A stretch of 64,000 nucleotides of DNA, from the NCBI GenBank assembly GCA_037892935.1, contig JAYXKI010000006.1, forward strand, positions 1,426,001 to 1,490,000. Direction: 5' to 3'. Both the position numbers and the translations under genes were made by a program. This stretch comes from Phlebopus portentosus. Its lineage: Eukaryota; Basidiomycota; Agaricomycetes; Boletales; Boletinellaceae. The notes under the pieces were generated by a model. That model saw only the letters and a list, made by a program, of their open reading frames with translations, ran no database searches and was not told where the DNA came from. Below, piece after piece: positions 23,780 through 35,415 of this stretch. Position 1 is the stretch's first letter, and each line of letters opens with the position of its first letter.

Positions 23780-26242
23780 TTACGACGAACAATCCGGAAT
23801 CGTCAAATCCTTCAACGTACGATCCGAGTTGAAAACCCCCCACCAGCCCTCCACACCACCATATTGCTCATCCTTCCACGGCTCATCCGCAAACTCAAAG
23901 TAGAAATAGCCCGTCCCGTTCGCGTTGGCCTGGCATACGAACGTGTCGAGGAAGGTTTGCAAGTTCGCCAGGGACGCGGTAGAGGCACCATTGGACTCGT
24001 TCCCAGCGTCGGATGATTCCTGAGAAGGGGTGATGGAATGTGAGATGAGGATGCATGATAATTGGGATAGAGGAGAAAGATACGCACGCTCGGCCAGCCA
24101 GTCTCGGCGATGTACATCTGCGGATTGTTGGACACCGACTCCGCCTGGGCGAGATTCGTCTCTTCGAAGAACGATGCAGTCCACGAAGCGGCGTCGTCAA
24201 TCGTCGTGTTGGCAAACCATGGATGTACATTCGCCATCTGTTCAATCAGAAACGACAAGACCGCGACCGCATAACCGGGAAAGTACGCGGGTAAACGTGG
24301 GGCACGTCATTTTCAGGTTATTTTCGTCAATAAATCCAAGAATAAACCCCGGGTGAAAGGAAAAGAGTTATTTCCGGAAGCCGGTGCGCAGCAGCAGCGG
24401 AAAAACAACGAAAATCATCGAAACACGCCGATGAGAAGGATCGCCAAACGGAGCCGCAGAACAATCCGTCTATCAGAACACTCCTTGATTCCATGATGCG
24501 AGGAAAAAAAAACGCACCCCATAATCCACAGCGGCGAGAACCTCATCATTGAAGTAGGAACCGGCGTCCGACGTCCCTACGGGGATGCTCAAGCCCAAGT
24601 CACTCAGCATATCGCGGGTATCAGTGATGTTTTGAATAAGCAGCTGAGCACCCTCGTTACCGACGGCCGTGTTCACTGCGGTCGCGTCGACGCCTTGCGA
24701 GTTAATCCAACTGGAATCATTGAGTATAGTATGAGGGCGTCTTCAATTTCATATAGGATAATCAACGCACTTGAGCATGAACTCATTTCCGACGGTAATA
24801 CCAGCGACGTGATCTGTTCCGTAGGTCTCAAGTGCCTCCTTGATAGTGTCTCTTTGGCGTTCGTATGCTTCGCCAGCATCGGTTGGGATGTTGTAATTAG
24901 CAAGATAAACAGACATGTTAACCTTCGTTTGCTCAATCGCCTCAAGCTGTGCAAAGAAAACCCATCAGTTCACGTCAGGTGGACTTTCATGAGAAGTCTT
25001 TACGTACAACGAGCGCAGACTGGTTGCAGTCGGCTCCATAGAGACGAATGCGAGTTGTCAGCTGCGAGATCAGCTGAAAGATGGAACACGCATCAGTACA
25101 CCTGTCCATATATCAAATAGACTGGAGTGAGAAACTCACCTGAATATCCGTAATGACGTCGTCTGTCCACACGAAAAAAAAGTCGGCACATCAGCAAAAA
25201 AACAAACAAACAAAAAAAAAACACCCCGGTGATGCCACCGGAGGAAACAACAACGCACCAAGGCTATTCCCACAGTCGGGGAGCTGCGAGCCGTCAGGGG
25301 TATACGCAATGCCGTAGAAGCTCTGCTTCAACGAGCTGTCCTTCGTGAAATCACTTGGGTCGCCCGAGCTGCTCGAGCCGGAGCTGTTGCTGCTGCTGCT
25401 GCTACTATCATTATTCTTGCTCTTCGTTACGCCCACGCCTACGCCAACACCGACGCCGATGATCGCGAGGATGCCCACAATGGAGCCAATGACGATCCAC
25501 TTCGCGCGGCTGTTCGAGCGTTCCTGCTTCTCGAGCCACGCGCTGCCCGAGTCCATCGGGTTGTACTCGCCCTGATTGGACGCGAATTGTGAGGACGGCA
25601 TGAATGGGTTATCAGAGTATGTGTCTACTTCTTGTTCGTGTGTCGGCACGGGTTGGAAGCCTGACTGTAAATGCGAACGCGGTGTTGCTGTCGCGGCAGT
25701 GGTGGCGGTTGCAGCACCTAAACCTAAACCTAAACCTGCTGCTGCTGGTGCTGCACCTGCGGGGAGAGAAGGGGAAGGAGCGGGCGAATAGGCGCGTGGA
25801 GAGTCCGAATACGAGTTTGTGTACGAGTAAGAGTGGGAGTTGGAAGGGGAGGGGGGAGTATTGTATAGATGGGATAGACGGTGCGGCGGCTGCGCAGCAG
25901 CGGGAGAGTATCACCGTACGTACGTACAGTATGTAGTATGAGTCCAAAATGGGATGGGATGGACGGACGGCGGTGATGTGTTAATGTAATGTCAACCGAG
26001 TAGGCGATATAAGCCCGGATCCAAATCCAATTGGGGGTATGTGTAACGAACGACGAGGTGCACGAGCGAGTGCAGCGAGGAGGGGTGGTAGTAGTGGTGA
26101 GAGGTAAAAAGAAAGCAAGCGGAAAAAAGGAAAAAAGGAAAAGAAAAAAGAAATCAGTTGCCCTGTCGTCAAGCGAAATACAGAAACTCACCGGAATGTC
26201 TCCATCGAACCCGAGGTACTCTGGCTCACTCCTCCGACTCAT
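23780..26242 (-). CDS. GH17 glucan beta-1,3-glucosidase, type II membrane anchored
   Basis: Cell-wall beta-1,3-glucanase of glycoside hydrolase family 17, similar in layout to fungal BtgC/Scw-type enzymes. ATG at 26242 gives MSRRSEPEYLGFDGDIP. A second exon encodes a cytosolic Ala/Gly-rich and acidic tail, a membrane anchor (KWIVIGSIVGILAIIGVGVG near 25505-25450), a Ser/Asn/Gly-rich stalk and the start of the catalytic barrel (SFYGIAYTPDGSQLPDCGNS). Later exons have RIRLYGADCNQ, VGNEFML (acid/base Glu) and MYIAETGWPS (nucleophile Glu, near 24110), then FEFADEPWK and GWWGVFNSDRTLK. The stop codon is at 23780-23782. Both catalytic glutamates are present. It would remodel glucan outside the plasma membrane. 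About nine short exons; no breaks seen. Confidence 0.88.
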
Positions 26243-27391
26243 CACGATAACTTAGCCCCCCGCGTATGTTAGTCGGTACAGTCACAAATTACAATCGTGT
26301 CGTTTGGTTCGTCAGTCGTCAGTCGTCAGTCGTCGAGTAATGCACACCGAGAGAGAGTGAACGGCGAGAGCAGTCGTGAGAAGTCCGAACAGCGAACAAG
26401 TTCGAGTTCAAGTTCAAGTTGAACCCACAGGGGCCAAGCCAAGCTCAGGACTGCCATATTTATTCATTCATTTCCTCTTCCGTCACCTCCCTTCCTTGGC
26501 ACGCACATCAAAACATCAATCAGGACATAAAATATAAAAAAAAATAACGGTATCCTACTAAGTATGACAATCGATCCCATAAGTTATTTAGAAGACAGAA
26601 AATCTGATAAGCAACCGCCCGACAAAGACAAAGAGAGAATCGACGGCTGGGGGGCAAGTATTCCAGGAGTCCGTAACATTAACATTAATGAACATCCACG
26701 AAGCAAATACACAAACAAAACACACAAAAAGCAAACGCACACACAAGAAAAGCAAGAGAAAAAAAAAAAGATAAAGGAAGACACAAAATAAAAGGGACCT
26801 AGGCAAACACCAAAAAAAAGGGCGAGAAATACTACAGATATCACTATCAGATTCTAAACACTAGAAAGAAGAATAGAAAATGGCAAGAAGACATGACATG
26901 AAGACGTGAGAGGCATAGCGTCCGGATACATCATGAATGATGATGAATGGGTGAAGGCGTACATATGTACAAATGGGAGATTGCGGATAGCGGGTGCGGG
27001 TGCGGGTGCGGGTGCCAAATAACCGACGTCAGGATTGGAAGACGTGCGGCGACGGTGATGGCGGAAATGATCATCAGTTAAAGTAGGCCTAGAACGTAGA
27101 AAGGTCATGCATACGATTAACAAACAAGTAATGTTCAACAGCAAGAAGAGGGAGGCGGAACGAGAAGCCAGAAACGTGAACCTGAACAGTAGAGGGGACC
27201 GGTATGGGTATAGTAAGGAAACAACCAACAAAAGGCGAGAACGAAAAGAACGGCACGAAAGAGGAAACAGTTAGCAGATTCAGGCAGACATACGGGTTGA
27301 AAGAAAGTCAAAGGCAAGGACTACGACGTCCCGCCACCCGTTCCGGAGGTAGGACTACTATGCTTCTGCACGTTCCCCGCAAACGGGACCG
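26243..27391. other. GH17 promoter region and RhoGAP 3' region
   Basis: About 1.15 kb. The left part must carry the promoter of the leftward GH17 gene, the right part the RhoGAP 3' end. Simple repeats are visible: CAGTCGT units near 26311-26332, CAAGTT units near 26408, and GCGGGT units near 26990-27015. Several long A-rich runs occur (26540, 26760). No gene is supported. Confidence 0.5.
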
Positions 27392-29625
27392 TCACAAGCT
27401 GCTGCTGGGCCCCAGCACCCTCTGGCTCTGGTTCTGCATGCTCGCCCGCTTCTGCTTCTTCAGCACGTTCCTCGAGGCAGCCGTAGCACCCGCCGACGTC
27501 GGTGGTGCGTTACCCGCCTCCCTTTCACGATCTCGATCTCGCACCTCCCGATGTCGTTGCTCCCGCTCCCGCTCCCTCTCCTTCATCGTCCCATCCCTTG
27601 AAAGGTCCTTATCCTTCCGACTCCGCTCCGTCCGCGGAGGCAGCGTCCGGCTCCTTGCCACAGTAACAACACCACTTCCCACCGTTCCCGAGGCCGAGCC
27701 CGCACCAGTATGATGAGAAGACGAAGTGAGCAGCGGAGCGTCCGCACTCGCAAGTCGTACGTGCGTCGAACCGCCTCCGCCAACGGCATGTTCACCCGAG
27801 GACGCGGCGCTGGACGAACGTCTCCTCCCCCCTCCTCCTCCACTCCTACTCCCTCGCCTCGGCGTACTACCAGGCCCTGTCTGCCCGGCCCCAGCCCCAG
27901 ATCCAGAGGTAGTATAATCAGCAGGCTTCTCAACAAGTCGCCAACCAGACGCAATCGATACCATCGTCGGATGGGGCGACCCGCTCCTCTGCCTTTCCCG
28001 CTCCCGCTCTTCGTCCGGTATCGAAGGCAGCGCATTCCGCGATCCGGGATTAGTCTGATACGAATGCGACCTCGGTGGTGGGGGCGGCACGTCAAGCATG
28101 AACCAATCCTGATGCTCGATGAGGAACTCAAGCACCTCCTGGCTGAGGTTGTGTTCTTTCGGCGAGAGCTCGTGTTGAGGATGATTTATCAGTCCCGGTC
28201 GGAAGATCACAGCAAGATCTGTTCACAAAGACAGTCAATGGATGTGTTTTTGATAACGGAGTCGCAGGATACGTACTGGTAGCAGTCATAAGGTTCTTAT
28301 CCGCCTTGCGGGCGAACACCGATAACAAGTCAAGCACATACAGTAACAAATACTGGTTCTGTGACGGCATGCTTCGTATAAGTTGTTTATAAATTTTGAT
28401 CACATCGTCCGTCGACATCCTCTTTGCTAGTTATCAGAACAAAGCAAGCATTAAACTCCGCTGTGCTAGAAATAGATGCTTAAACACCGTACCTAGAGGT
28501 TCTCGGAACTACAAGCAATAGGTCATCCGTCAAAGGAAACTCCAAATACAAAACAAACAGGAAGCTTACACACCTTGCTATATAAATTATGTGGAATTAC
28601 AGGTTCAGGCATCTGCGTGAGATATCGTCGGAACACGCTGGCGACATCATGAGGCGTGTAGTTCTCCTTCTTCCAATCTAGATTCTTTCCATACTATAAA
28701 AACCGCCGCGTCGACAATAAGACGGAGAAAAGGCAAAAACGGAAAGGAAATAAAAATTTCAGTTAAAATAACTCATGCTTCGGAAGCCGAGAGATAACGA
28801 TGAGGAACGCACCTTGGGTGGCGTTTCAAAAATTGCTTGCAGGTCGCGCATGCGTTTGTTGGACCCGCTCACTCGGAACGTACCCTCAACCTCCGTCGCT
28901 GCAGGCAACGAGTATGAGATCCAAAGCACTTGTGCATGCAGGCATGAAACAAACGCACCATTCTCTTTGAGATATAGTCCACTGCAGCATCCAGAGTATT
29001 CATCCCATTCCGTACTCAGCTGAATGATTTTGATTTAAATGTGAGAGGACCCACTCACCATTTTGCGACTACGACAGGTATGTCGCCCCAGACATACAGC
29101 TCTCCGTTTGAGTTTGCCGTGGAGATTTGGACGGCTGCGTATTTAAGACTCTCGTTCAGAGGTGCACCGAAGACAGGGTGCGGACCGTCATCTAACTCCC
29201 AGCAAGATATAGTCAGTCTCTCATCTCATTGAGAACAAAGTCAGACAAAGTCAACACAATGAGACAGAGTAAGACGATGAACAGACGGCGAGATGGAAGG
29301 GAATTCGAAACATAGAAAACGAGAACGACAGAACAATTCGCACACCATCACACAGAAACGCGGAACGCACCTTTGCGAGCCCATAATTATAGCTATACCC
29401 CGGCGGAAGCGCCTTCGTCTGGTCTCCACCAGCACCAGCACCAACACCAGCACCCACCTTCATCCGCTGCATGAACTTGAACTGGTTCCACCACGCCTTG
29501 AGGCTCGCCTTGGTCGGCGGCGGGGGCGACGGGCTGTCACTCTGCTCTCGTTCTCGTTCTCGGAGTGGGAGCTCGGTGTCGGTGTCCGGCGGGTGGTGCG
29601 CGGCTGCGCGCGTGGTGTGTAGCAT
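27392..29625 (-). CDS. RhoGAP-domain protein
   Basis: Rho-family GTPase-activating protein. From the ATG at 29625 the N-terminal exon is disordered (REREREQSDSPSPPPP, then WWNQFKFMQRM). Next come DDGPHPVFGAPL, ELYVWGDIPVVVAKW, and the RhoGAP domain with arginine finger in GTFRVSGSNKRMRDL (near 28870), ENYTPHDVASVFRRYL, PEPVIPHNLY, NQYLLLYVLDLLSVFA and TNLAVIFRPGLI. A 250-residue low-complexity tail rich in Ser, Gly, Arg and Glu follows. The domain order resembles fungal Rga-type proteins that switch off Rho or Cdc42 in polarised growth. Two uncertainties: the same frame is open for about 205 codons upstream of this ATG, and near the C-terminus a second frame stays open to a stop at 27322-27324, so the last residues could differ. 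Confidence 0.82.
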
Positions 29626-30505
29626 CGTTTTTTCCGTCGAAGCGGGTACGGGTACGGGTACGGGTCCGGCGTTCGTGCTTGTAATTGTTGATGTGTTCGT
29701 GTTGTCGGTAAAATGAGGATGAGATGTCGAATGAGGATGTGGGGGAGCGGAAATGGAAGTGGGAAGAAGGACAGGCGCGAGTTCAGCCTTCTGACTCTCC
29801 TGCGGTGCTCGTCGACGCGAAGTAGAGATCTGCTGGGAAAACCGGCGGCGATGTCGCTCGTTATTCGTCTCCCTATCCTTATCCCTATCCCTCGGTATGT
29901 CTTCTGAAAAACGGGTATCTCTGTCTTGGAGGAATTCCTGTTGATTACTGAATACGACTGCAGCGACTGCGTCTGGCGAAGCAGGGCACGCGAAGCTTGT
30001 CGCTCGTGGGCGCGTGCCGCGGAAAGCGACTGCGGCTAAACGGATGAGTGGGTGGCGGCGAGGCGCAGATGTAGTATTAGTCTGAGTCGTTGCAGTTGTT
30101 GCAGAGATCGGCCCCGGATTGTGATTTTGAGCAGGGGAGAGAGCCAGGATGAGAACTGATATGGAAGGTAGAGTATAATAGGTGTTGCTACGGGAAAGCG
30201 AGGTCTCGGTTAGAGTGAGTCGTGATGATTGATCGAGATATTTTTATTTGTTTGCAGTAGTCGTCCTCCGTCGTTATCGTCGTGTGTGGGCGCTTGAAGA
30301 CAGAGACGGTGATGAGAAATAGGCGTTAAGAGGGAGTCAATGGCGCAGCTTGGCGCCGTGGGGGGAGTGACTTCAAGGCACGGGCGGGGCTGAGCTGAGG
30401 CGGTACAAACTAAACTTACACTAGGCTCACTCCGGTATTCACTGCAGCCAACACGTAGAACTGTCACCGCACTCAGCGACGACGACGACGACGACACTCT
30501 CAATG
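29626..30505 (-). promoter_or_regulatory. ATG-free leader or N-terminal extension upstream of the RhoGAP gene
   Basis: Reading leftward, no ATG occurs in any frame for about 880 bases upstream of the RhoGAP ATG. The opposite strand of the same stretch has more than a dozen ATGs. The frame of the RhoGAP start codon is open back to a TAA near 30248 (about 205 codons), coding for Ser/Thr/Pro-rich sequence with RDRDKDRETNNERHRRR. Just beyond, at about 30514-30500, sits a tiny uORF (ATG CCG ATG CAT TGA). This may be a long scanned leader, a non-AUG-started N-terminus, or an exon whose start lies further upstream. Confidence 0.5.
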
Positions 30506-30577
30506 CATCGGCATCGGGTATATAAAACACTCTATCCAATAACATCACAGCATACGATAAAATAAAATAATCATCAT

Positions 30578-31569
30578 TTATGCCTCAGTCAGCACTTCAT
30601 ACAGCCCTCCATCCTGTACACTCCTCCTCACAAGCCTCTCACTCCAGAACTCCATCACAGGCTGCCACTCCTCCCGACTCGCAGGCATGCTCTCCCCGCT
30701 TCCGAGCTTCACCTCGCGGAACTTCCCAAACAGCTTCCGCAGCGATGCGAGTGGCGTGCCCGACCCGTCCAGCGCGAGCGCGCTAGGAGGTGCACGGTGT
30801 AAGAATAGTAAAGGCGTCGCACACGGTGTTGAGATGGCATGATGCAGCAGTAAAGGCCCGCCGACGCTAATCACGCTTCCCAGCGTCGCGTTCGCCTCTG
30901 CCTCTTCATCAGATTGGGTCCCTCCTGGCAGGAGACGGGGGCGCGACTTCCAGATCGATATACACGTCTCGAGCGCGACCGACCCGCCCTGTGCGAAGCC
31001 GAACAGATGGATCTGCTGCGTCTTCCAGGAGCAGGCGGATGTGAGGTGTGAGATCACGTTGCGTAGAAGGGAGACGCCTGCTTCCGGGTTTGGGTGCACG
31101 ATTGTCTCGCCGAGGTCGTCGAACGAGGGATACCATTGGTATGCGCCTTCTTCTAGATACGGAATCCTGCCACATCGCCAGGTTAGATCTGGAATAGAGG
31201 TTGTGACGAGAGACACACTGTTGAGGAGCACGTAAAGCAAGCGTTGCAGTCTGTGGAAGATGCAGCTGTCTACCAAGCTTGCCGAAGGGTATATGGGTAT
31301 CGCCTGAAGCAAACACAGTTCATAAATTCACACAACAACCTAATCTTTTGCACGAGCTGCTCACCTAGACCGTGCAAGAGAATGAGCAAATTCTCATCCG
31401 TCCCATCATCGCTCGCCGCATAATCAAACGGAACAGGTATCGCATCCTTCGAAGGAGCGGGTTTGACTCGTGGCGAAGAAGTCACCGAAACCGACGACGA
31501 AGATGAGGATGTGGACGCCTCTTTAACATGAAGCTCCCTCACTTCTGAGGAATTACTAGCAGAAGACAT
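30578..31569 (-). CDS. Acyl-protein thioesterase/carboxylesterase-like protein, probable pseudoenzyme
   Basis: Alpha/beta-hydrolase of the phospholipase/carboxylesterase (APT1) family. ATG at 31569 (MSSASNSSEVREL); exon 1 carries a Ser-rich stretch and NLLILLHGLG (oxyanion region). Next come THIPFGKLGRQL, ALRAPQQ, YLEEGAYQWYPSFDD, and the nucleophile elbow at about 30995. The elbow reads HLFGFAQGGSVA: the usual GxSxG serine is Ala (codon GCA). The expected Asp-containing LLxxHGxxD segment is LLFLHRAPPSA, and no His follows in the usual GxxH place (KLGSGESMPASREEW). The C-terminus WSERLVRR..YEVLTEA* is present and the frame is open, so the gene looks expressed but non-catalytic. It might bind acylated partners or lipids; this is inference. 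Confidence 0.8.
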
Positions 31570-32143
31570 TGGCACATACATACAATATATGCACAATAAC
31601 ATAAGATAGTGGTGAGTGGCAAATCCTATGGTCCGGGCGTGTCCGAAACTTTTCTTCGGAGCTTGAATACCTACCATATGCAGTAATCCGAGTCCGTCAT
31701 CTCTTTCCACTTTCTTGAATGTTGAATTCGTCGTACTTCACGTTGTAACAATAAGACAAAATGCTGAATATGGATTAAACAACCCTTCTACTGGTGTCAT
31801 GCAATGTTCTGAGGCTATTCTACGCAAAATTTTGATGAACGGACTGGTCCAACTCCGGAACAACATGCTGTATGCGGTTTAACTGCTACAGCATACATTG
31901 CTGCGCATCGAGGAGAGCTCGGTATGCTCGAATCCATGTCCCTTCGTGACAGTGGAGCTACCAGGCATCCGCTAGGCTCGAATCCGTGTCCCTTCGTGAT
32001 AGCGGTTGTAAGTAATGGTCTGCTCGAATACAGTGTCGATAGAGACTGATCTGGATGGAAGTGCTGAACTCAGCTGCGCAGCATGTGAATTGAACGCGGT
32101 ACGCACCTGAAGTAAAAATTTACTGACGATATAGTGCTGTATA
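31570..32143. repeat. Intergenic stretch with a diverged direct repeat
   Basis: No gene seen. A 26-base unit GCTCGAATCC(A/G)TGTCCCTTCG... occurs at about 31926 and again at about 31977, with a partial third GCTCGAATAC near 32023. These lie between the thioesterase-like gene's 5' end and the 3' end of the coiled-coil gene, and might be part of a transposon end. I could not find a matching inverted copy on the other side of that gene. Confidence 0.4.
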
Positions 32144-35100
32144 TCAGCAATTTGGGATCTGGATTTGCCCGAGCGGCAGACGACTCCTTGAACTTCCCTC
32201 CGAAAAACTCTCCGTGACTCCCGATTCAGCCGCCTCGCAAACTAGCTCGTACTTCTTGTCCAAAGCGTCGAGCATGGCATGGAGCCTTGCTGTCTTGTTC
32301 TTCAGCTCGCTGTCTCGCGGTATGTTCAATCTGTTATTTTTGTATTTCCTCAGCTTATCGAGTTGATTTTTCAGGTCGGTACTTTTCATCAATTTTATCG
32401 CTTCTCGGTCCAGCTCGACGGCAAGTCCTCGGAGTTCCTCATCTCGTTCCTGTCGTCTTTGGTCCCTCGCATTGCGCTTCTGCCGTTTGTCATTCGATTC
32501 TCTCACGTTCTCGTCGATAACTTCTCGGCGCCGTTTCCTATCTGGTTTCATCGCGTCCACCCTACGCGCTTCTTGTCTCAAAAAGCGACTATGTTCCTTG
32601 GCCGTGAGTTTTGTCTCGATAAAATTTTCCGTATTGTTTCTTCTGTATCTGAAAAGCGCATTGAATAGCTTCAAAGAACCATTAGGATTCTTTTTCGCGA
32701 AGACGCGATAGGAGCCAAGGGCTCCTTCATTCGCATCATTTGTAGCAGGCATCCAGACCTGCTGACGCTCTCCTTCAGTAAGTGCCGCAATGGCTCCGTC
32801 GTCGTTAAATTCCGCTGAGAATCTCTCCCAGGTATCCAAAGCACCTCGCAGGAAGGCCTTAAACAGGTCCTCCAGCATTGGGAGCTTGGATTCGGCAATG
32901 AGGTTTTGTATCGACCTGATTGTATCAGGGCGGTCCCAGGCCTCATTTCCACTTAGAGTGGCTTCTTGAGGGCTGGAATCTGGTGATATGATGATCGTAG
33001 GATCGTCTATCAGCTTGTTTATGTGCGACTTGACCTTTTGCGATCAAGGTAAGCACATGTATGGTTGACTTGTTGAACGTAGACTTACTTTCTGCAATAA
33101 AGGACCTAGTTCCAGGGCATTCACGTCCTCCAAGCCGGTACCGCGCACAGAAGCTATATAGGGGACAGAAACGGCTTCCCTGTATAATGCAAAACAGGCC
33201 AGCTCTGTCAAAGTCGGTGGGTCATTGAGCGCCTTCAATACGTTAGATTCCATATGATTCAACCCCGGGTTTTTTTTAGAAAACTCGATATACTTCATAA
33301 ATCCGATATAAAACGAAAGGTGGGCCAGCGTTTCTGCCGCAGCATCGAGATATGATGAGTATCGAGTGTTCGAGGTTTGAGGATAATTGCCCCCGTATCC
33401 GAGATGGACAATGGAATAGTCTCGAAAGATATGGTGATAGCCTGTCACAATTCCAGACTCGAGTAAGCACCTATACAATAGATCCTAGCTGAGTATAGAC
33501 TGACCGATTTTTTCATTAGTATTGTTCAGAAGGAGACCCATCAGAAGACCGGTCTTCATCCCACCGCCCCTCGACAGTTCACGGGCTCGCTTCTCAGCAG
33601 CTGTTTCTTTTCGTGTGCCGCTTGTATCCTCGTTCTCCACATCCTCCGATTCCTCCAATTCTGCAAGCTCCAGAACGGCATCATTGTCCTTATTCGCTAG
33701 TAAGGTAGGTGAACAATCGTGTTTCATCCATTCTAATCGCATCGCCTCATCTCCTCCTTTCACAGCGTTCAGGTCTTTATGCATTCCGCACCCAGCCCAG
33801 ACAAACATGCGGGCTTGTCTCCGTTCCTCCTCGGTAAGTTCATCAAGCGCCCGGTCCGCAAGCGACTCGCAAAGCTCATTCATCATCTTCATGTCCTTTT
33901 CCTTCTTCGCTTCCTCAGTCAGTTCCTCCCAGGCCGTTTCGCCACCGAGTCCATAAATGACCTTTCTCCTAGCTTCAAGAACAAGCGCGTACCTCTCGTC
34001 CACAGGCTGGGAGTGCAGGTACTTCGCTCCAAGGCCCCGGAGCGTCATTTCTTGCTTCCAAGACTCCAGAAGGCGATGTTTTGCCTTCTGGTCTTCCGCA
34101 TGGTCTCCGTGAGTACCGTGATACTTGATAGCAAGAAATGAGCTGCTGAGTGGGAGCTCAGGACCACCGGGCTGGGATGCCAGTGGACTCCGATTGAACT
34201 GGTCGACGATTTCCTCCATATAGGTAAGTTCTTCTTGTACTTGCGTTTCTGATCGATGATTCGGGGCCAGTTGTAGGTTTGCAAAACGAACGTGTCGAGT
34301 TGATGGTGGGGAACCATCAGTTGAGGGAAGTAATATGTTGTAGTGAAAGGCATCAAAATTTTGCGCCTTGTCTGTCGTTCCATCTCCCCCTGTCGTAAAT
34401 CCTGGGCTCTATAGGTAAGTTGTTCTTTGTTATACATTCCAATCGCTAACTTACCTTTGCTTTCCATCAATTCTACAGCATTTTGCAAGTTGGATGCCAC
34501 ATACGCTTCTCCAACAATACGTCGAACGGTTCGAAGACTCGGTATGCGAATTTTTGCTTTTGATTCTCCAAAGTTGACACCCAAAATCTCACAGTAAGCC
34601 TGAATGAATATCCCAAGCGCAGAGCCGCATTTCGACAAGGCTATCCCAAGGGATGCTAGCTTTCGAATGATGGCTCGAATTTCATCCCTGAAGATGCCAT
34701 CCTGGGTAAGTCGAATTGCCTTGAATGCCTTCGTTTTGAACTCCTTGAGCTGATGAATTTGCTCTTTGGACCGCGAAACCTGAGTCTGAAGGCCACGGCA
34801 CTTCTCTCTCAACATCAGAATGTCGTCTTGCAGTTCTGTAAGCTTCTTGTAATGTTCCTCCTCTATTTGCTGATTTTCGGCCATTAGGATGCATATCTGC
34901 TCCCTTAGGGCATGTACCTGGCCTTCTACAAGAGCGGAGGGTCCGTTTGCAAGCCAGGTAACTTGACTCTTGTACAGGGAGGCTTCTGCGCGCAGTGCAC
35001 CAGCCTTCCTTTCGAGTTCGGTAAGTTTTTCGTTGTTGTCTGCAACTACTTCCTCTAAGCGTCGATTCTCCTCCTTCATGCTTAAAACTCGCCCCTCCAG

Positions 35101-35415
35101 GTATTTTATCTTTCGTCTGGCACCTCTGAGTCCCTGAAATGAATCGGACTTCCGACCTTGGGCCTTTATGAGACGATTTGAGGTAGAACAAAGTAAGTTC
35201 CTTGCTTTTTTGAGTTGTTGTCTGAGTGACTCATTCTTGTCCGACAGGCTCCCGACTTGGGCCTGTAGACTATCCAAATGGCCCCCAGAAGTAGAATGTG
35301 AGTGTTTAGGCTGATTGCTGCGCTTTTCTTTTCTCAAACGTATTCTGGCCAGTCGATCGTTACGAACTTCCGCAAGTGCCGAGTTCTGCAAGTCTGTCCG
35401 AGGCTCCTTTACCAT
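32144..35415 (-). CDS. Agaricomycete multi-copy gene, coiled-coil N-terminus, possible transposase-like
   Basis: ATG at 35415 (MVKEPRTDLQ). The first exon encodes a basic segment (RLARIRLRKEKR) and about 250 residues of coiled coil (QLKKARNLLCSTSNRL, then heptads). A typical GT-AG intron (donor GTAAGT near 34457, acceptor ending CCCAG near 34410) joins to GFTTGGDGTTDKAQNF. Further blocks are THGDHAEDQK, MFVWAGCGMHKDLNAVKGG, LANKDNDAVLEL, NYPQTSNTRYSSY, NHMESNVLKALNDPPTLTEL, VWMPATNDANEGALGSYR, and a highly charged C-terminus with stop at 32144. I recognise this block order as a family present in many near-identical copies in mushroom genomes. Its DGT, NTR and ATNDxNEG motifs suggest a nuclease-like core, but I know of no tested function. 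All joins keep frame, so this copy looks complete. Confidence 0.6.

Noticed and set aside
26305..26335. CAGTCGT short repeats as a possible array
   Set aside because: Three to four units of a microsatellite, no spacers; not a CRISPR-like or regulatory array.
27317..27420. Alternative C-terminal frame of the RhoGAP gene (to a stop at 27322-27324)
   Set aside because: The used frame already ends naturally at 27392; without a homologue I cannot choose, so it is only mentioned in the gene entry.
27204..28282. Long open frames on the plus strand, Arg/Ser/Pro-rich
   Set aside because: They are antisense shadows of the low-complexity RhoGAP tail.
30513..30525. TATATAAAA-like box on the plus strand
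   Set aside because: No plus-strand gene follows; it may serve the leftward RhoGAP gene in reverse, but I cannot support that.
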